A stretch of 64,000 nucleotides of DNA from Prochlorococcus sp. AG-355-I20 (GCA_003280895.1 QCDM01000001.1:1-64000), one strand, 5' to 3'. Positions 44,806-55,098 are shown, numbered from the stretch's first letter. Translations and numbers: made by a program. Notes: generated by a model not told the origin, from the letters alone.

Positions 44806-45654
44806 ATGTTTGAATTAAGTGCAATAGAGGAACTTTCAAATCAAGTAAACTTATCTATTTTGTATGAAATAGCCAAGAATTCCGCTCAGATTGGTAATGA
44901 AATTTTAAAAGATAATTACAATAAAATTCAGAAAATATCATCCAAGGGTAGGAAGGGTGATCTAGTTACCAATGTAGATTTGGAAGTTGAAAATAAAATA
45001 AAAGAATATTTATTAGAAGAGACACCAAACATATCTATAAATGCAGAGGAATCGGGTAAATTAAACAAATCTTCGGATTTAACGTGGTGTATAGACCCAT
45101 TAGACGGTACAACAAATTACTCCCATGGATATCCTTTTTTTGGGACTTCTATTGGTCTTGTATATAAAAATAAGCCAATTATAGGCGCTATATCAGTACC
45201 CTATTTAAATGAACTATATTCAGCCTGTATAGGTTTAGGCTCATTCTGCAATGATAGTAAACTTAAAGTGTCGAATCCCTCTAATCTTTCTGATAGTCTA
45301 CTTGTAACAGGTTTCTCTTATGACAGATTTGAGACAGAGGATAATAATTATGCTGAATTTTGTTATTTAACACATAAAACTAGAGGCGTTAGAAGAGGAG
45401 GTGCAGCAGCAGTTGATCTAGCATTTGTTGCGGCAGGTAAGGTAGATGGATATTGGGAAAGAGGATTGGAGGTATGGGACCTAGCGGCCGGTGCTATTAT
45501 TGTTAAAGAGGCTGGTGGTATTATTTCTGATTACCCATCAGGCGAATTTAATTTAAGTTCAGGAAGAATTTTAGCTTGTTCTCCAAGCCTTGAGAATGAA
45601 TTAAAAAATGAACTAGATAAGGTCTCTCCATTTAAAAAAATTCTCTACACCTAA
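44806..45654 (+). CDS. inositol monophosphatase family protein
   Basis: The 282-residue protein has the metal site motifs of the IMPase superfamily: NAEESG near residue 84, WCIDPLDGTTNYSHGYPFFG near 97-116, and WDLAAGAIIVKEAGG near 225-240. It should hydrolyse myo-inositol-1-phosphate or a related sugar phosphate (Mg-dependent). Cyanobacteria often have two or three; the substrate is not decided. It forms a run with the ferredoxin and hisZ. Confidence 0.9.
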   Translation: MFELSAIEELSNQVNLSILYEIAKNSAQIGNEILKDNYNKIQKISSKGRKGDLVTNVDLEVENKIKEYLLEETPNISINAEESGKLNKSSDLTWCIDPLDGTTNYSHGYPFFGTSIGLVYKNKPIIGAISVPYLNELYSACIGLGSFCNDSKLKVSNPSNLSDSLLVTGFSYDRFETEDNNYAEFCYLTHKTRGVRRGGAAAVDLAFVAAGKVDGYWERGLEVWDLAAGAIIVKEAGGIISDYPSGEFNLSSGRILACSPSLENELKNELDKVSPFKKILYT

Positions 45655-45672
45655 AATTAGTAAAATATTAAA

Positions 45673-46824
45673 ATGACCGATATAAAGGAAATTAAATTAG
45701 TCGATGTAAAAAATAACTCAAACATCATAAATAATTTAAATAGTATTTATAAACTATGGGGATATGAAGAGGTTTCACCCTCATTTATAAATACTTTAGA
45801 GACCATAAAAGGCCGTGGGGTTATTGACGAAAATCAGGTTGTAGGAATAGTAAGTAATAATTCATTATGTCTTAGGCCAGAAATGACAACATCAATTGTT
45901 AAATTGTCATCAACTAGATTAATAAATAAGAAAAGACCTATAAGATTATTCAACAATGGAATGGTTTTTGAAAAAAAACAAAATAATCAAAATTCATTTA
46001 AGTTACAAGAAAAATTGCAGAGTGGAATTGAATTAATTGGATATGATACAAAATATCCAGAAATTGAAGTTATTAATATTTTGTTTGATTCAATCGACAA
46101 TATTAATTTGAAGGATGGTTGTAATTTATTTCTACTAGTAAGCACCACAAAAATAATGGATTTAATCTTAAATAAATATAAGAATAATAATTATGAAGAA
46201 ATTAAGAAAAGTCTAGTTAATTTTGATCAAGATAATTTAACTAAATTAAAAATAGATGAAGATGATAAATATATTCTTAAAGAACTTTTATTCACACGAG
46301 GAGAGCCAATTGCAATATTAAAAAAATTAAAAACTATTTATGGTACCAGTAAAACATTAGATGACTTGAATTTTTTATTTGAAACATTATCAAAAATATC
46401 AAAAAAATATGGTGTTAAATTACAACTTGATCCAACTTTTCAACCTCACTTGAATCTATATGAAGGAATAGTTTTTCAACTAATAGGGGATAATGGTAAA
46501 AATAAAAGCGTTATCGCAAAAGGCGGAAGATATGATGAGTTAGTAAGATCCTTTAGTCCTAATGAGAAAATATTTAACGGGATTGGATTTACAATTTCAG
46601 TAGACATTTTAAGAGATTTAATTAAGGAAGAAAAGACAGATCAAAAAAAGATTTTATTGATCTTTAAGGATTCTTATTTGTTAGAAAAAGCTATGTATGA
46701 ACAAAAAGTACAACAGAAAAAAGGAAATATTGCTGTATTACATTTAAATCCTTGTAATGACTTGGCTAAAGCCAATCAAATTTTGAAAGAAAATAATTGT
46801 AGTGATATTTTGTGGGTTAAATAA
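45673..46824 (+). CDS. hisZ: ATP phosphoribosyltransferase regulatory subunit HisZ
   Basis: The 383-residue protein is a class II aminoacyl-tRNA synthetase paralogue. The features of HisRS are there in reduced form: IYKLWGYEEVSPSF, SLCLRPEMTTSIVKLSS, LFNNGMVFEK, and AKGGRYDELVRSF. It lacks the C-terminal anticodon domain of HisRS in full form. HisZ joins the short HisG to give active ATP-phosphoribosyltransferase in histidine synthesis. HisRS is the alternative, but the missing motif 2/3 signature and the shorter length favour HisZ. Confidence 0.83.
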   Translation: MTDIKEIKLVDVKNNSNIINNLNSIYKLWGYEEVSPSFINTLETIKGRGVIDENQVVGIVSNNSLCLRPEMTTSIVKLSSTRLINKKRPIRLFNNGMVFEKKQNNQNSFKLQEKLQSGIELIGYDTKYPEIEVINILFDSIDNINLKDGCNLFLLVSTTKIMDLILNKYKNNNYEEIKKSLVNFDQDNLTKLKIDEDDKYILKELLFTRGEPIAILKKLKTIYGTSKTLDDLNFLFETLSKISKKYGVKLQLDPTFQPHLNLYEGIVFQLIGDNGKNKSVIAKGGRYDELVRSFSPNEKIFNGIGFTISVDILRDLIKEEKTDQKKILLIFKDSYLLEKAMYEQKVQQKKGNIAVLHLNPCNDLAKANQILKENNCSDILWVK

Positions 46825-46852
46825 AACCTTTTAATATTATATTTAGGTTTTT
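46823..46852 (+). terminator. possible terminator after hisZ
   Basis: AAAACCT (46823-46829) and AGGTTTT (46845-46851) form a 7-bp stem with a 15-nt AT-rich loop, overlapping the hisZ stop and followed by a short T/A stretch. The stem is weak. Confidence 0.3.
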
Positions 46853-46861
46853 AAATTCATA

Positions 46862-46877
46862 TATTGTTCGGACAATA
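46862..46877. promoter_or_regulatory. short hairpin upstream of htpG
   Basis: TATTGT-TCGG-ACAATA is a perfect 6-bp stem with a four-base loop, 66 bases before the htpG start. It does not match the CIRCE operator of heat-shock genes. It could be a leader structure; the stem is too weak to claim as a terminator. Confidence 0.3.
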
Positions 46878-46943
46878 CTCCTAATTAAACTTGATTAACT
46901 AGTTTTTACGAAATAGGATTTATTATGTTTGATTTTTTTTTAA

Positions 46944-48848
46944 ATGGAAAAAGGCGAAATTCGTATTAATACTGAAAATATTTTCCCAATTATCAAGAAG
47001 GCAGTATATTCTGACCATGAAATCTTTTTAAGAGAACTTGTAAGTAATGGTGTTGACGCAATTAGTAAAAGAAGAATGGCTTCTATGGCAGGTGATTGCG
47101 AGAATACTGAGGAGGCTCAAGTAAAAATAACAATTAACCGTGAAAAAACTACGTTAACAATTTCCGATAATGGAATTGGAATGAATGATGAAGAAATTAA
47201 GAAATACATAAATCAAGTAGCATTCTCTAGCGCAGAAGAATTTCTAACAAAATACAAAAAAGATAATGATGAATTTATAGGTCATTTTGGACTAGGTTTT
47301 TATTCAAGTTTCATGGTGGCAGATAGAGTTGATATATTAACTAAGTCGGCAATTGAGGGATCTAAAGCTTTCAAATGGTCTTGTGATGGATCGCCAAATT
47401 TCACGTTAGAGGAATCAGAAAGAGAGGCAATTGGTACAGATGTTGTTCTTCACCTACTTGAAGAAGAAAAAGAGTTTATCGAGCCTGAAAGGATTAAATC
47501 ACTAATAAAAAAATATTGTGATTTTATGCCCATAGATGTCTTTTTAGAAGGAGAGACAATAAATAAGAAAAATCCTCCTTGGAGAAAACAACCTAGTGAA
47601 TTAAAAGATGAAGATTATATTGAGTTATATAAATACCTTTATCCTTTCCAGGGAGATCCTCTTTTATGGATACATCTAAATACAGATTACCCATATGACA
47701 TACAAGGGATATTGTATTTTCCAAAGTTGTCAGGTAGAGCTGATTGGGAAAAAGGAGAAATAAAACTATTTTGCAATCAGGTATTCGTAAGTGATTCAAT
47801 TAAAGAGATAGTACCAAAATACCTTTTACCTCTAAGAGGAGTTATTGACTCTACAGATATACCCCTAAATGTTAGTAGAAGTGCATTACAAACAGATAGA
47901 AAAGTAAGATCTATATCATCATTTATCTCAAAAAAAATTGCTAATAAACTGAAGGATTTGATAAAAAATTCTCCAGAATTTTATGCAGAAATATGGGATT
48001 CAATCTCTGCTTTTATTAAAATTGGTGCTATCGAAGATGAAAAATTTGCTGATTTAGTCAATAACAGTATAATTTTCGAAACAATAATAAATTCTGAAAA
48101 AGACGTCACTAAGGATATTGAAAATAAAACTCTTATCAAATCCAATGATAAATATTTCACTACTCTGGCAAATTACAAAGATCGAAATAGCATAACTGAT
48201 TCTAAAAAAATAATTTATTGTTCAGATTCAATTGCTCAGTCAAGCGCTTTAAATATCTGCTTATCTGACAACAAAGAAGTTATTAAATCAGATCCCTTAA
48301 TTGATGCACAATTTCTTCCTTGGTTAGAAAGTAAAAACGAAGATTATCAGTTTCAAAGAGTTGATTCAGAAATAAATGAACTTGATGATAAAGAATCTAA
48401 AGAAATTGTAGATAAGGATGGCAAATCAAATACAGAAAATCTTAGAGATACTATTGTAAAAGCACTCAACAACGAAAAAGTAACAGTTAAAGTTCAGTCA
48501 CTTTCAAGTAAAGGTGCACCACCAGCGATGATCTTGCTTCCAGAGCAAATGAGAAGAATTAATGATATGGGTGCTTACATGGAGCAAAAGATGCCTGGCT
48601 TACCTGAATACCATGTGCTTTTAATTAACAAGGAACATCCTCTTATTGTCGGTCTTAATAAAATTACGGGCAATAAAATAATTATTAATAAAAAGGACGC
48701 TATAGAAAATCCATTGGCATCTAAAATTGCAAATCATGTTTACGATATGGCTAAACTATCTGTTGGAGGATTAGATCAAGAACAGATTATAAATTTGCAA
48801 AATAAAAACGCCGATTTAATTTCAGAATTGCTTAATTCAACAAATTGA
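46944..48848 (+). CDS. htpG: heat shock protein 90 (HtpG)
   Basis: The 634-residue chaperone shows the GHKL ATP-binding motifs: [18 protein letters not shown] near residue 27 (usually SNA-S-DA; here SNGVDA), [10 protein letters not shown] near 78, [15 protein letters not shown] near 113, and [11 protein letters not shown]. The middle and C-terminal dimer domains follow. It acts in the cytoplasm on client proteins such as assembly factors and phycobilisome or tetrapyrrole enzymes in cyanobacteria. Start fits the usual [20 protein letters not shown]. Confidence 0.96.
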   Translation: MEKGEIRINTENIFPIIKKAVYSDHEIFLRELVSNGVDAISKRRMASMAGDCENTEEAQVKITINREKTTLTISDNGIGMNDEEIKKYINQVAFSSAEEFLTKYKKDNDEFIGHFGLGFYSSFMVADRVDILTKSAIEGSKAFKWSCDGSPNFTLEESEREAIGTDVVLHLLEEEKEFIEPERIKSLIKKYCDFMPIDVFLEGETINKKNPPWRKQPSELKDEDYIELYKYLYPFQGDPLLWIHLNTDYPYDIQGILYFPKLSGRADWEKGEIKLFCNQVFVSDSIKEIVPKYLLPLRGVIDSTDIPLNVSRSALQTDRKVRSISSFISKKIANKLKDLIKNSPEFYAEIWDSISAFIKIGAIEDEKFADLVNNSIIFETIINSEKDVTKDIENKTLIKSNDKYFTTLANYKDRNSITDSKKIIYCSDSIAQSSALNICLSDNKEVIKSDPLIDAQFLPWLESKNEDYQFQRVDSEINELDDKESKEIVDKDGKSNTENLRDTIVKALNNEKVTVKVQSLSSKGAPPAMILLPEQMRRINDMGAYMEQKMPGLPEYHVLLINKEHPLIVGLNKITGNKIIINKKDAIENPLASKIANHVYDMAKLSVGGLDQEQIINLQNKNADLISELLNSTN

Positions 48849-48885
48849 GTCGTGTGTTAAAATTTTTACATATATAATTAAAAAA

Positions 48886-49122
48886 ATGTCAAGAGTTTGC
48901 GAACTGACTGGAGCTAAAGCTAATAATGGGATGGCTGTAAGTCACTCACATATTCGTACAAAAAAATTGCAACAAGTTAATCTCCAAAAAAGGAGACTTT
49001 GGTGGGAAGAAGGGAAAAAATGGGTAAACATAAAAATTAGTACCAAGGCACTAAAATCTATACAAAAAGTGGGATTAGATAAATTTGCTAAATCAAATGG
49101 AGTTGATTTAAAAACATTCTAA
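48886..49122 (+). CDS. rpmB: 50S ribosomal protein L28
   Basis: The 78-residue protein is typical: [25 protein letters not shown], then [19 protein letters not shown] and a C-terminal helix. L28 is in the large subunit near the E site. It lies 37 bases after htpG and 5 bases before the peroxiredoxin ATG. Confidence 0.97.
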   Translation: MSRVCELTGAKANNGMAVSHSHIRTKKLQQVNLQKRRLWWEEGKKWVNIKISTKALKSIQKVGLDKFAKSNGVDLKTF

Positions 49123-49127
49123 ATTTG

Positions 49128-49661
49128 ATGAGAAATTTAGTTGTAAATATATTAATTCCACTTATTCTTTTAATTAATTGTAATTCAGCAATAGCTTTCG
49201 ATTTCGCTCCAGAAGTTGGAGATATGGCTCCAAACTTTCAATTAGAAGGTTTTAATAAAAACATAAAATCAAAAAAAATATGGGAATTAAATGATTTTCA
49301 AGGTAAGTGGCTTGTTATGTATTTTTATCCAAAGGACTTTACAGCAGGTTGCACTCTTGAAGCTAAAGGTTTTTCTGAATTAAAAAAGGATTTTTCAAAA
49401 TATAATGCCGAAATTGTTGGGATTAGTGCTGATAATCAAGATTCTCATGAAACTTTCTGCAGCGAAAAATCCATAAACTACACTTTATTATCTGATCCTA
49501 AAGGAATTATTAGCGATAAATATGGTTCTTGGATTCCTCCATTTTCAGATAGAAACACTTTTCTGATTTCTCCAGAAGGGGAAATTTCTTATAGATGGAT
49601 AAGTGTTTTACCTATAAATCATGCCAAGGAAGTACTTAACGTACTAAAGAAAAAAATATAA
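49128..49661 (+). CDS. exported peroxiredoxin (PrxQ/Bcp type)
   Basis: The ATG at 49128 is preferred over the in-frame TTG one codon before it. The 177-residue protein has a signal peptide (VNILIPLILLINCNSAIAF) and then a PrxQ fold: PNFQLEG, VMYFYPKDFTAGCTLEAKGF with the peroxidatic Cys, and a second Cys in ETFCSEKS that may resolve it. The substitution TAGC for the usual TPGC is notable. It likely reduces hydrogen or alkyl peroxides in the periplasm or thylakoid lumen, supported by thioredoxin. Next to DUF2499. Confidence 0.87.
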   Translation: MRNLVVNILIPLILLINCNSAIAFDFAPEVGDMAPNFQLEGFNKNIKSKKIWELNDFQGKWLVMYFYPKDFTAGCTLEAKGFSELKKDFSKYNAEIVGISADNQDSHETFCSEKSINYTLLSDPKGIISDKYGSWIPPFSDRNTFLISPEGEISYRWISVLPINHAKEVLNVLKKKI

Positions 49662-49664
49662 ATT

Positions 49665-49967
49665 TTGCACGAGCTATCATTTGGAACTTGGTTAATTCAT
49701 ATCTCTTCAGTAATTGAATGGATATTTACCATTTTTGTCATATACAAAATTTCTACATATAAAAGATATAATTTATTTTTTTGGTTAAGCCTAGCTATGG
49801 TACCAAACTTAATAGGAGCTATGTGTGCGATTACCTGGCATATCTATGACAATCAAGATGCATTGTATGGATTAGTAACTCTTCAAGGGATATTTACATT
49901 TATAGGGAATTCAACATTAGCTTTAGCATCATTCACTATTTTTAAAAATAAAGAGACTTATGAATGA
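49665..49967 (+). CDS. DUF2499 family membrane protein
   Basis: The 100-residue frame starts with TTG at 49665 (MHELSFGTWLIHISSVIEW), three bases after the peroxiredoxin stop. Three transmembrane helices are predicted (about 10-25, 36-55, 68-90). The segment SVIEWIFTIFVIY and the SLAMVPNLIGAMCAITWHIYDN stretch fit DUF2499, a family of cyanobacteria and chloroplasts. Function unknown. Its end overlaps the DUF3593 start by eight bases, and the two families are regularly neighbours. Confidence 0.82.
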   Translation: MHELSFGTWLIHISSVIEWIFTIFVIYKISTYKRYNLFFWLSLAMVPNLIGAMCAITWHIYDNQDALYGLVTLQGIFTFIGNSTLALASFTIFKNKETYE

Positions 49968-50295
49968 TTTATTTATAAAATTTATTGAAAAATTAGGTTC
50001 AATTGATAACACATTATTGTTCGTAGTATCAATAATTCCATATGCAATATTTTTGTTTTACTTATATAAAATCAAATCTGTAAACATTTTTGTAAAAACA
50101 GGATTTTCCTTAACCGTTTTATTCGTATTCATAACTATTTTGGTATCTATCTTCACACTAAATTACTATGATAAAACCCTTGTTGAGGTTGACTTCCTGC
50201 ATGGCTTTGCAGAATCATTTCTGACTCTAAGTGATTTTGTTATTTTGTTTGGATTTATAAAATTGTTAAATAGCTTAGAAGTAAACAACTCTTAA
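49960..50295 (+). CDS. DUF3593 family membrane protein
   Basis: The 111-residue protein has three predicted transmembrane helices (about 18-36, 45-65, 85-105) with the conserved LVEVDFLHGFAESFLTLSDFVILFGFI. It matches DUF3593, found in cyanobacteria and plants, and partners DUF2499. The overlapping starts imply co-translation and perhaps a complex. The role is unknown; the psaK gene 66 bases downstream suggests thylakoid function, but this is only context. Confidence 0.82.
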   Translation: MNDLFIKFIEKLGSIDNTLLFVVSIIPYAIFLFYLYKIKSVNIFVKTGFSLTVLFVFITILVSIFTLNYYDKTLVEVDFLHGFAESFLTLSDFVILFGFIKLLNSLEVNNS

Positions 50296-50361
50296 GACCT
50301 TTTACAATTTTGTGTTTTTTAGGTAAAAGTATTAGAGAATATATGAAAATAAAGATTTTTT

Positions 50362-50622
50362 ATGTTTACTACATTATTTGCAGCTGCAGATCCAGCAACT
50401 TTTTCTTGGTCTCCAAAGTGTGCCGTCGTAATGATTGCATGTAATGTTTTTGCTTATGCAATTGCTAGAGCAACAATAAGAAAACCTAATGAAGGTTTTG
50501 AAATACCTAATTCAAAATTCTATGGTGGTTTAAGTCACGCATCAGTTGTAGGTGCTAATTGCCTAGGACATATTTTTGGAATTGGAGCAATCCTAGGATT
50601 AGCCTCACGAGGTGTTTTATAA
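50362..50622 (+). CDS. psaK: photosystem I subunit PsaK
   Basis: The 86-residue protein has the two PsaK transmembrane helices: WSPKCAVVMIACNVFAYAIA and GAILGLASRG region (VVGANCLGHIFGIGAILGL). Between them is the stromal loop IRKPNEGFEIPNS with the GG-L-SHAS turn. PsaK sits at the edge of PSI and stabilises the antenna binding. It is monocistronic or follows DUF3593; a weak stem (CTTTTAC/GTAAAAG, 50299-50329) lies in the gap. Confidence 0.93.
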   Translation: MFTTLFAAADPATFSWSPKCAVVMIACNVFAYAIARATIRKPNEGFEIPNSKFYGGLSHASVVGANCLGHIFGIGAILGLASRGVL

Positions 50623-50655
50623 ATAAAAATTTATTAAATATTAATTTATTAAATT

Positions 50656-52545
50656 TTAATTAACTAACTTAAATTTCCTAACAATTTTATCTGCCATCTG
50701 ATCAGGCATAAGTCCTAACTTTTCTTTACTCTGATCAGGTGAAGCATGATCAACTAAAACATCAGGTATACCTATTCTGTATACAGGAATGTTTATTTCA
50801 TTGTCATTAAATAATTCAACTATTGCGGAACCAAATCCACCTATTAAGGTTCCTTCTTCCATGGTTACAACTTTTTGAATCCTACTTGCTAATGGCATAA
50901 TAAGATTTTTATCGAGAGGTTTAACAAATCTTGCGTTAACAATGCATGCATTAATGTTCATATTTTTTAAGATCTTTGCTGTTTCGATTGCTGATGCGAC
51001 CATAGAACCATAAGCAATAATTAAAATGTCTTCTCCTTCTTCAAGTATTTCAGCTTCGCCTATATTCAAAGGTTCCCAACCTTCATCCATTACAGCCACT
51101 CCTAATCCAGAGCCTCTGGGTATTCTTAGAGCTGTAGGACCACTATGGTTTATTGAAGTTATTAACATTCTCTGTAATTCAGACTCATCCTTTGGAGCCA
51201 TCAATACAAAATTAGGTATAGATCTCATATAACTGATATCGTACTGACCTTGGTGAGTAGGACCGTCAGCTCCAACTATCCCAGCTCTATCAAGTACGAA
51301 TGATACAGGTAAATTTTGTATCCCTACATCATGAATTAATTGGTCGAAAGCACGTTGAAGAAAAGTACTATAAATAGCTACAACAGGTTTAAGACCATCG
51401 CAAGACATTCCTGCAGCAAGAGTAACTGCATGTTGTTCTGCTATTCCTACATCGATATATTGATCAGGGATATTTTTTTGCAATAAATCTAAACCAGTAC
51501 CTGTAGCCATTGCAGCTGTAATACCAACGACTTTACTATCTTGTTCACATATTTTTAATAGGGTTTGACCAAATATTTTACTATAACTAACCGGTTTAGG
51601 TTTCTTTGATGGAATAGATTTCCCAGTTGTAAGATCAAATGCAGACTGTGCATGATATCCAACCTGATCGGCTTCTGCATATGGGTAACCCTTCCCTTTT
51701 GTTGTGACAACATGAACAAGTACAGGTCTTTTAAGTTTATGGGCAGCATTAAAGGTCTTAACTAAATTACTAATATCATGACCATCAATTGGACCCATAT
51801 ATGTAAATCCAAGTTCTTCAAAAACAGCTCCAACCTTAGGCACAGATAATCGTCTAACGCTTCCTTTAATATTTTTGAGTTCTTCTGGGATATCCTTACC
51901 AATTAAAGGAATATTTTTTACACTTTCTTGAACACTATCGGACAAAAATTGCAATGGTGGACTTACTCTTACCTTATTTAAGTAAGATGATAGGGCTCCA
52001 ACCGGAGGTGAAATAGACATGTCATTATCGTTCAATATTACGACTAAAGGGGTATTTGGTAAGTGACCTGCATGATTTATAGCTTCTAATGCCATTCCTC
52101 CAGTTAGTGCTCCATCTCCAATAACAGCAACACATTTATAATTTTCACCTTTTCTATCTCTTGCTATTGCCATTCCTAAAGCAGCAGAAATAGAAGTACT
52201 TGCATGGCCAGCACCAAAATGATCAAATTTACTTTCACTTCTTTTTAGATATCCAGCGACTCCATTTTGTTGCCTTAGAGAATCAAATTGACTGAAACGT
52301 CCTGTAATTAATTTATGAGGGTAACCCTGATGTCCTACATCCCAAACAACTTTGTCAAAATCAAGATCAAGAGTTTGATATAAAGCCAATGTCAACTCAA
52401 CTACACCTAATCCAGGACCAAGATGTCCTCCACTAGTAGATACTACCTGCAGATGCCTTTCTCTAATTTGACAAGCAATTTCTTCTAATTGTGAAACTGT
52501 TAAGCCATGAAGTTGATTTGGATGACTTAACTCACTTAAAAGCAT
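50656..52545 (-). CDS. dxs: 1-deoxy-D-xylulose-5-phosphate synthase
   Basis: The 629-residue thiamine-diphosphate enzyme has the first-strand [19 protein letters not shown] with the key His, the ThDP fold [18 protein letters not shown] and [12 protein letters not shown], then the pyrimidine domain [15 protein letters not shown] and a transketolase C-domain. It commits pyruvate and glyceraldehyde-3-phosphate to isoprenoids (MEP pathway) for carotenoids and phytol. Divergent from ilvA; the 116-bp gap holds both promoters. Confidence 0.97.
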   Translation of the reverse strand: MLLSELSHPNQLHGLTVSQLEEIACQIRERHLQVVSTSGGHLGPGLGVVELTLALYQTLDLDFDKVVWDVGHQGYPHKLITGRFSQFDSLRQQNGVAGYLKRSESKFDHFGAGHASTSISAALGMAIARDRKGENYKCVAVIGDGALTGGMALEAINHAGHLPNTPLVVILNDNDMSISPPVGALSSYLNKVRVSPPLQFLSDSVQESVKNIPLIGKDIPEELKNIKGSVRRLSVPKVGAVFEELGFTYMGPIDGHDISNLVKTFNAAHKLKRPVLVHVVTTKGKGYPYAEADQVGYHAQSAFDLTTGKSIPSKKPKPVSYSKIFGQTLLKICEQDSKVVGITAAMATGTGLDLLQKNIPDQYIDVGIAEQHAVTLAAGMSCDGLKPVVAIYSTFLQRAFDQLIHDVGIQNLPVSFVLDRAGIVGADGPTHQGQYDISYMRSIPNFVLMAPKDESELQRMLITSINHSGPTALRIPRGSGLGVAVMDEGWEPLNIGEAEILEEGEDILIIAYGSMVASAIETAKILKNMNINACIVNARFVKPLDKNLIMPLASRIQKVVTMEEGTLIGGFGSAIVELFNDNEINIPVYRIGIPDVLVDHASPDQSKEKLGLMPDQMADKIVRKFKLVN

Positions 52546-52661
52546 TTAACAAAAATTGGTATCTATATAATCTAAAACGCCAAGGTGCAAAATGAGTATT
52601 TTTTTTGAAATAGATCATGTAATGTTTTATTAGATTAATAATTAATGCTAAAAATATATAT

Positions 52662-54203
52662 ATGAATGATTATTTTGAAAAAATACTTCAAGCTGAAGTC
52701 TATGAAGTTGCAAAAAAAACACCACTAGAGAAAGCTCATAATTTAAGTAGTACACTTAATAATGAAGTTTTTCTAAAAAGAGAAGATCTTCAGGATGTAT
52801 TTTCTTTCAAAATAAGAGGTGCATATAACAAAATGAGTAAGCTCACTAATTCACAGCTTGCTCAGGGAGTAATTACTTCTAGTGCTGGTAATCATGCTCA
52901 AGGAGTTGCACTTAGTGCCCTTAAGTTAAATTGCAAAGCAACCATATTAATGCCCATTACCACACCTATAGTAAAAGTTAATGCAGTAAAAAATTTAAAA
53001 GCAAAAGTTATATTATATGGCGATAACTATGATGAAACATACAAAGAAGCAATAAGGATTAGCCAAGAAAGAAATTTATGCTTTATTCATCCCTTTGATG
53101 ATCCAGAAGTAATAGCAGGACAAGGAACTATAGCTATAGAACTTGAACAGCAACTTAAGGAAAAACCTTATGCAATTTATATTGCTGTAGGTGGTGGGGG
53201 ATTGATATCAGGAATATCCTTATACGTTAAAAAAATATGGCCTGAAGTAAAAATAATTGGTGTAGAACCAGAAGATGCTGACGCTATGACGAAATCTTTG
53301 GAAGAAGAAAAAATTGTGGAACTATCTTCTGTAGGTCAATTTGCAGATGGTGTGGCGGTTAAAAAAATTGGTAAAAATACTTTTGATATTGGTAGAAAAT
53401 ACATAGATAAGATGATTAGGGTTAGTACTGACGAAATTTGTGCTGCTATAAAAGATGTTTTTGAGGATACTAGATCAATACTAGAGCCCGCAGGTGCTCT
53501 ATCAATAGCGGGAATGAAAAAAGATATTTTAAATTCGAATCATTCAAATAGAAAAATGGTTGCGATTGCGTGTGGTGCAAATATGAATTTTGAAAGGCTT
53601 AGATTTGTAGCAGAAAGAGCAGAACTTGGAGAGTGTAAAGAAGTAATGATGGCTGTTGAAATTCCTGAACGTGCAGGTAGTCTAATTGATTTTTGTAAGT
53701 TACTTGATAATAGAAATTTAACTGAATTTAGCTATAGGATGTCGAATTCTAATAATGCGCAGATCTTTATAGGGGTTCAAGTCTATGGTTTAAATGATAA
53801 AAAAAACCTATTAAATGTATTTAGAAATTCTGAGTACTCATTTATTGATATAAGTGATGATGAATTATCTAAAAATCATCTCAGACATATGGTAGGTGGA
53901 AGATTACCAAGGGATTTCAAAGAGATGGAATATAGAAACTTTATTGAACTTTTATACAGATTTGAGTTTCCTGAAAGACCTGGAGCATTAATAAACTTCT
54001 TAAATAATATGAAATCTAATTGGTCTATAAGCGTATTTCACTACAGGAATTATGGAGCTGATGTAGGTAAGATTGTTATTGGAGTTTTGATCGATAAAAA
54101 TGAGATTTTAGAGTGGAATAAATTTGTAAGAATTCTAGGCTATAAATTCTGGGATGAAACTCAAAACGATACATATAGATTATTCCTTGGTGCATCAGAT
54201 TAA
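52662..54203 (+). CDS. ilvA: threonine dehydratase (biosynthetic)
   Basis: The 513-residue PLP enzyme has the SFKIRGAYNKM motif with the Schiff-base lysine near residue 50, SAGNHAQGVALSA near 85, and the GGGGLISG phosphate loop near 180. Two ACT-like regulatory domains (about 330-420 and 425-513) make it the long form inhibited by isoleucine. It makes 2-oxobutanoate for isoleucine synthesis. Consistent with ilvE at 19419. Confidence 0.95.
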   Translation: MNDYFEKILQAEVYEVAKKTPLEKAHNLSSTLNNEVFLKREDLQDVFSFKIRGAYNKMSKLTNSQLAQGVITSSAGNHAQGVALSALKLNCKATILMPITTPIVKVNAVKNLKAKVILYGDNYDETYKEAIRISQERNLCFIHPFDDPEVIAGQGTIAIELEQQLKEKPYAIYIAVGGGGLISGISLYVKKIWPEVKIIGVEPEDADAMTKSLEEEKIVELSSVGQFADGVAVKKIGKNTFDIGRKYIDKMIRVSTDEICAAIKDVFEDTRSILEPAGALSIAGMKKDILNSNHSNRKMVAIACGANMNFERLRFVAERAELGECKEVMMAVEIPERAGSLIDFCKLLDNRNLTEFSYRMSNSNNAQIFIGVQVYGLNDKKNLLNVFRNSEYSFIDISDDELSKNHLRHMVGGRLPRDFKEMEYRNFIELLYRFEFPERPGALINFLNNMKSNWSISVFHYRNYGADVGKIVIGVLIDKNEILEWNKFVRILGYKFWDETQNDTYRLFLGASD

Positions 54204-54317
54204 ATTTAAGGTAAATTAGGAAAGATTTCGGTAATTAAAATCAATCAATCTGATCTAAATACCACCCCACCAATATCTGATATAGATCTAGTTACTAAAG
54301 TTGAAGCTGTTCTATAT

Positions 54318-54779
54318 TTGAAAGGCAGACCAATAACAAAAAAGGATCTTTCAGAAATTACTAATTCTGATATAAACTCAATAAATGATGCAATTAAAGA
54401 TCTAAAAAATAAATACTCTAATCCCAACTCAGCTATTGAATTAAATGCAGTAAATAATAGTTTTTCTCTCGAACTTAAATCTAGTCTTAATGAATTCGTA
54501 GATGATTTACTTCCTTCTGATTTGAAAACATCCGAATTAAGGACATTGGCAACTATTGCGATCAAAAAAAAGATCCTGCAATCGGATCTTATACTTCTTC
54601 GAGGTTCAGGTGCTTATGATCATATTAAAGAATTATTAGAAAAGAAATTCATCGTCAAACGGAAGCAAAAAGATGGTAGATCATATTGGTTATCATTATC
54701 AGAAAAGTTTTTTCAAACTTTTGCTTTAAGTAATGAATATCTCTCAAATATAGGAAGTGGTAACAATAAGCAGCAATAA
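54318..54779 (+). CDS. scpB: segregation and condensation protein ScpB
   Basis: The 153-residue frame from TTG at 54318 has the ScpB winged-helix pair: LKGRPITKKDLSEI, LKTSELRTLATIAIKKKILQSDLI and GSGAYDHIKELLEKKFIVKRKQKDGRSYWLS. ScpB with ScpA and SMC organises the chromosome. The reading frame continues upstream (coding LVTKVEAVLY, a normal ScpB N-terminus), but between the in-frame stop near 54231 and 54318 I find no ATG, GTG or TTG. The real start may be an unusual codon, so the given 5' end is a minimum. Confidence 0.8.
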   Translation: MKGRPITKKDLSEITNSDINSINDAIKDLKNKYSNPNSAIELNAVNNSFSLELKSSLNEFVDDLLPSDLKTSELRTLATIAIKKKILQSDLILLRGSGAYDHIKELLEKKFIVKRKQKDGRSYWLSLSEKFFQTFALSNEYLSNIGSGNNKQQ

Positions 54780-54817
54780 TAAGTAAATGTTAGGATGTAT
54801 TAAATTACGACAAGAAA

Positions 54818-55096
54818 ATGTTATCTGAGATTTTTGCAGTTCTGGGTCAAACTTTATCAATTTATTCTTTCATATTGGTAATAAGAATTTTACTGACATG
54901 GTTTCCAGGTATTGATTGGAGTAACGGTGTTTTATCTGCACTAACTTCTATCACAGATCCTTATTTAAACATTTTTAGAGGTATTATTCCTCCAATAGGT
55001 GGATTTGATATTTCATCTTTGTTAGCTTTTTTACTTTTAAATGTTATTCAAAATTTAATTACAAATCTCCAGTATGCAAGCTTAGGTTATAGCTGA
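54818..55096 (+). CDS. YggT/Ycf19 family membrane protein
   Basis: The 92-residue protein has the YggT layout: first helix (FAVLGQTLSIYSFILVIRILLTWFPG), a short loop, the conserved TDPYLNIFRGIIPPIGGFDISSL, and a second helix. These are two-helix membrane proteins related to plastid Ycf19, linked in bacteria to cell division and membrane energetics. Exact function is unknown. Follows scpB and is convergent with the MazG-like gene. Confidence 0.85.
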   Translation: MLSEIFAVLGQTLSIYSFILVIRILLTWFPGIDWSNGVLSALTSITDPYLNIFRGIIPPIGGFDISSLLAFLLLNVIQNLITNLQYASLGYS

Positions 55097-55098
55097 AT

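Noticed and set aside
50299..50329. Stem CTTTTAC/GTAAAAG between DUF3593 and psaK
   Set aside because: Seven AT-rich pairs with a 17-nt loop and no T-run after it; too weak to call a terminator or regulatory RNA.
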